Source: JAVVUJ01 sp964582545 (lineage in GTDB: Bacteria > Bacillota > Clostridia > Peptostreptococcales > Anaerovoracaceae). From it: a stretch of 64,000 nucleotides of DNA. A model generated the notes under the pieces. It had not been told where the DNA came from. It searched no databases and saw only the letters and a list, made by a program, of their open reading frames with translations. The stretch spans positions 93,013-157,012 of the forward strand of contig CAZOSB010000002.1 of the NCBI GenBank assembly GCA_964582545.1. The letters are read 5' to 3'. The translations under genes were made by a program, and so were the position numbers. Each line of letters opens with the position of its first letter. The stretch's first letter is position 1. Positions 61,416 through 64,000 of the stretch are shown here, in pieces.

Positions 61416-63323
61416 ATGATTAAAATTACTTTAAAAGACGGAAATTGTAAAGAGGTGGAGGCTGGATCCTCTATACTGGAAGTGGCAAAGACCATTCACC
61501 AAGGGTTGGCAAAGGAGGCAGTTGCCGGTGTCATAGACGGGCAGGTACAAGGCTTAGGTTATAAGATAGAAAAGGACTGCAATTTAGAAATTTTAAAATT
61601 CGATGATGAAGCCGGGAAGGACACCTTTAGACACACCAGTTCTCACATTTTGGCACAGGCAGTAAAGAAGCTTTTTCCTGAAGCTAAGTTAGGGATCGGT
61701 CCGGCCATCGATAATGGTTTCTACTATGACTTTGATCTGGAGCACCGATTTTCCGAAGAGGATTTTCCTGCTATAGAAAAGGAAATGAGAAAAATCGTGG
61801 AGGCCAATTATCCCATTGAAAAGTTCGAGCTTTCCAGAGAGGAAGCCATTCGATTTGTGGAAGAGAAGGGCGAAGCCTATAAGGTGGAGCTCATCAATGA
61901 TCTGCCTGAGGATGCGGTGATTTCATTTTACAAGCAGGGAGATTTTACAGACCTTTGCGCAGGTCCCCATCTGTCCACAACTTCCCCGGTCAAGGCAATC
62001 AAGATCATGAGTGCCGCCGGTGCCTATTGGAGAGGCAGTGAAAAAAACAAAATGCTGCAGAGGCTTTATGCCACATCCTTTCCGAAACAAAAACAATTGG
62101 ATGAATATTTAGAAAAGCTGGAAGAGGCAAAGAAGAGGGATCATAGAAAGATCGGAAGAGAGATGGATCTCTTTGCAATCTTTGAAGAGGGACCGGGATT
62201 TCCATTTTTCATGCCCAAGGGGATGATTATCCGCAATGAATTAGAAGCATTTTGGAGAAAGACCCACAGACAGAGAGGTTATGAGGAAATCAAGACACCT
62301 TTGATTTTAAGTGAAGCTCTGTGGCATACTTCGGGGCATTGGGATCACTATCAGGATAACATGTACTTTACCAAGATTGACGAAGGCGATTATGCTGTGA
62401 AACCCATGAATTGCCCGGGGGCTATGTTGGCATATAAGAGGAAGATGTACAGCTACAGGGATTTTCCCATGAGAGTGGGAGAGCTGGGACAGGTGCACAG
62501 GCACGAGCTTTCTGGAGCTTTGCATGGTCTTATGCGGGTGAGAACCTTTACTCAGGATGATGCTCATATTTTCATGTTGCCGGAGCAGATTAAAGATGAA
62601 ATTGTAGGGGTCATTGACTTTATCGATTATGTCTATAAATTATTTGGATTCAAATATCACATCGAACTTTCCACCAAGCCTGAGGAGGCCATGGGAACGG
62701 ATGAAGAGTGGGAGGTCACTACAGGTGCCCTGAGAGAAGCCATGGAAAGCAAGGGTCTTTCCTATGTGATCAACGAGGGAGATGGTGCTTTTTACGGTCC
62801 TAAGCTGGATTTCCATTTGGAGGATTCCTTGGGCAGAACTTGGCAATGCGGAACCATACAGTTAGATGCCCAAATGCCACAACGATTTGACTTGACCTAC
62901 GTGGGAAGTGATGGCGAAAAACATCGTCCCATCATGATACACAGGGTAATCTTTGGAAGCATAGAGAGATTTATCGGAATTCTCATAGAGCATTGTGCAG
63001 GCAAATTCCCTCTGTGGATAGCACCGGTACAGGTGAAGCTTCTGACGGTTACGGAGAAGTTTGCGGATTATGCCAAGGAGCTGGGAGAGAAGCTTACGGA
63101 TGCGGGCTTGCGAGTGGAAGTGGACGTAAGAAATGAAAAGATCGGTTATAAGATCAGAGAAGCTCGAAATGAACGGGTTTCCTACCTAGGTGTCATCGGC
63201 GAAAAGGAAGTGGAATCCGGCCAGCTAACGGTCAGATCCAGCAAAGAAGGTGAGTTGGGCGCTATGAGTGTGGAGTCTTTCATAGAGAAGCTGCAAAAGG
63301 AGATAGCGGATAAAGCAATCTAG
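61416..63323 (+). CDS. thrS: Threonyl-tRNA synthetase
   Basis: The 635-residue enzyme charges tRNA-Thr. It has a TGS domain (about 1-62), an editing domain with the HTSSHILAQAVKKLFP histidines and CAGPHLSTT, the class II catalytic core with MNCPGAMLAYK (zinc cysteine), RVRTFTQDDAHIF and IHRVIFGSIERFIGIL, and an anticodon-binding domain (from about 535). Length is standard. GAGG lies five bases before ATG 61416, so the eight upstream codons are dropped. Confidence 0.97.
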   Translation: MIKITLKDGNCKEVEAGSSILEVAKTIHQGLAKEAVAGVIDGQVQGLGYKIEKDCNLEILKFDDEAGKDTFRHTSSHILAQAVKKLFPEAKLGIGPAIDNGFYYDFDLEHRFSEEDFPAIEKEMRKIVEANYPIEKFELSREEAIRFVEEKGEAYKVELINDLPEDAVISFYKQGDFTDLCAGPHLSTTSPVKAIKIMSAAGAYWRGSEKNKMLQRLYATSFPKQKQLDEYLEKLEEAKKRDHRKIGREMDLFAIFEEGPGFPFFMPKGMIIRNELEAFWRKTHRQRGYEEIKTPLILSEALWHTSGHWDHYQDNMYFTKIDEGDYAVKPMNCPGAMLAYKRKMYSYRDFPMRVGELGQVHRHELSGALHGLMRVRTFTQDDAHIFMLPEQIKDEIVGVIDFIDYVYKLFGFKYHIELSTKPEEAMGTDEEWEVTTGALREAMESKGLSYVINEGDGAFYGPKLDFHLEDSLGRTWQCGTIQLDAQMPQRFDLTYVGSDGEKHRPIMIHRVIFGSIERFIGILIEHCAGKFPLWIAPVQVKLLTVTEKFADYAKELGEKLTDAGLRVEVDVRNEKIGYKIREARNERVSYLGVIGEKEVESGQLTVRSSKEGELGAMSVESFIEKLQKEIADKAI

Positions 63324-63541
63324 GTTAAACCTAATGATAAAAGACCAAATAGATATTGATACCAGGGTATAAAATATAAATAATAAAACTGACCACAAAA
63401 TAATGTTTTGATTTATTAAAATATAAATATATTATGAAATTTCAATATAAAATAAAATTGAGTTTTGACCCCGGTACCTCATAATAGTGATTAACCAATT
63501 TATATTTTAAAAAGTATGCAATGAAAGAGGGGTTGGATGAT

Positions 63542-63880
63542 ATGATGAAAACTCAGAACAAGAAACCTTGGCGAGATGGGGTATATCTTTGTACGGCAAA
63601 GAATAGTTTTGAAGCGGATATTTTAGAGTCAAAACTGAGAAGTGAGAATATTCCATGCGTCAAGAAATACAAAGGGGCATCCAACTTCTTGGAAGTATTT
63701 ATGGGATCTAACAGTGCATTCCCCATTGAAATCTACGTACCTGAAAGCACCTTGGAGGATGCACAGAACATTGTGGTTGCTGTTCCCATCTTGGAGGATG
63801 AAATCCCTGAGGAACCCATTGATTTTGACAGTTTGTCTGAAGAGGAACTGACGGAATTAGTTGGAGAAGAGGAAGAATAA
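63542..63880 (+). CDS. DUF2007-family small protein
   Basis: The 112-residue protein contains DGVYLCTAKNSFEADILESKLRSENIPC and a later IEIYVPESTLEDAQNIV, the DUF2007 (putative prokaryotic signal-transducing) core, and an acidic C-terminal tail. AGGGG lies nine bases before ATG 63542. The gap from thrS is AT-rich without clear structure. Function unknown. Confidence 0.75.
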   Translation: MMKTQNKKPWRDGVYLCTAKNSFEADILESKLRSENIPCVKKYKGASNFLEVFMGSNSAFPIEIYVPESTLEDAQNIVVAVPILEDEIPEEPIDFDSLSEEELTELVGEEEE

Positions 63881-63904
63881 AGGCTTCACTTATATATTAA
63901 TCAT

Positions 63905-63940
63905 AAAAGGCTGTTCCGTGCTAATATAGAACAGCCTTTT
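63905..63940. terminator. Bidirectional terminator after the DUF2007 gene
   Basis: AAAAGGCTGTTC (63905-63916) pairs with GAACAGCCTTTT (63929-63940) over 12 bases. T runs at both ends serve the DUF2007 gene and the convergent gene at the right edge. Confidence 0.88.
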
Positions 63941-63954
63941 AAATTCAATCTAGT

Positions 63955-64000
63955 TTAATCGTAGTAAAGGATGGTGAAAACTTGCGGATCATTATTTCCC
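63955..64000 (-). CDS. C-terminal end of a convergent gene (partial)
   Basis: On the minus strand the frame open from the right edge reads GNNDPQVFTILYYD and a TAA stop, 15 bases before the bidirectional terminator. The terminator position favours a real gene end; fifteen residues are too few to name it. Confidence 0.4.
   Translation of the reverse strand, partial: GNNDPQVFTILYYD

Overview
The window comes from a low-GC Gram-positive anaerobe of the class Clostridia. The signs are strong AGGAGG-type ribosome binding sites, frequent TTG starts with good spacing, AT-rich spacers, sigma-A type promoters with 17-bp gaps, a hexameric NADP glutamate dehydrogenase, a split transketolase, CsaB, a clostridial Tad pilus locus, and ferredoxin-fused and flavodoxin-type redox proteins. 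An amino-acid-fermenting lineage such as Anaerovoracaceae or Peptostreptococcaceae would fit, but the sequence alone does not settle this. I found no rRNA, tRNA or CRISPR array.

Layout. 0-3.6 kb: the end of a flavodoxin-like gene, a ferredoxin-nitroreductase, a compact DUF3791-DUF3990-DUF3791 cassette (probable ADP-ribosyltransferase-type toxin-antitoxin) and gdhA. 3.8-10.8 kb: a tightly packed three-gene operon encoding a 1,625-residue protein (HD domain, helical repeats, NadD-like nucleotidyltransferase, GNAT-like and phosphoribosyltransferase-like domains), a lactate dehydrogenase-like protein and a flavodoxin/iron-sulfur-like protein; its function is unknown to me. 10.9-17.2 kb: an accessory stretch with a DinB protein, a frameshifted HELGH metalloprotease, an FtsX-type ABC exporter, two small orphan genes and an Abi_2/HEPN gene followed by a self-contained small RNA with its own promoter and terminator. 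17.4-21.4 kb: rlmD and a lipoprotein M28 peptidase. 21.7-31.1 kb: a pseudopilin operon led by a 2,599-residue GLUG-repeat protein with a type IV prepilin N-terminus.

31-44 kb is mostly housekeeping: ilvD, mgtE, mazEF, a cell-envelope operon (hydrolase, DUF5693, csaB, tagA), split transketolase and a sodium:solute symporter. 44.5-50.4 kb is a minimal Tad/Flp pilus operon without a visible prepilin peptidase or secretin, in keeping with a monoderm host. 50.4-52.1 kb holds a strongly structured non-coding stretch, a YiiX-like cysteine hydrolase and a Nudix enzyme.

52.2-61.2 kb is a clostridial version of the Escherichia coli ydjXYZ-ynjABCDEF locus: a rhodanese lipoprotein, two TVP38/TMEM64 membrane proteins, a binding-protein ABC importer with two permeases, a CDP-alcohol phosphatidyltransferase, a CCG-domain iron-sulfur protein with a ferredoxin partner, and a divergent LysR regulator. 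Its ATPase gene is cut short next to a four-copy 27-bp tandem repeat. The window closes with thrS, a DUF2007 gene and the tail of a convergent gene.

The strongest candidates for something new are the Abi-small RNA pair (16.0-17.2 kb), the three-gene nucleotide/redox operon (3.8-10.8 kb), the giant pseudopilin (21.7-29.5 kb) and the ynj-like locus (52.2-61.2 kb). Coordinates given as starts have been moved to the codon best supported by a ribosome binding site where the longest open frame was not convincing.
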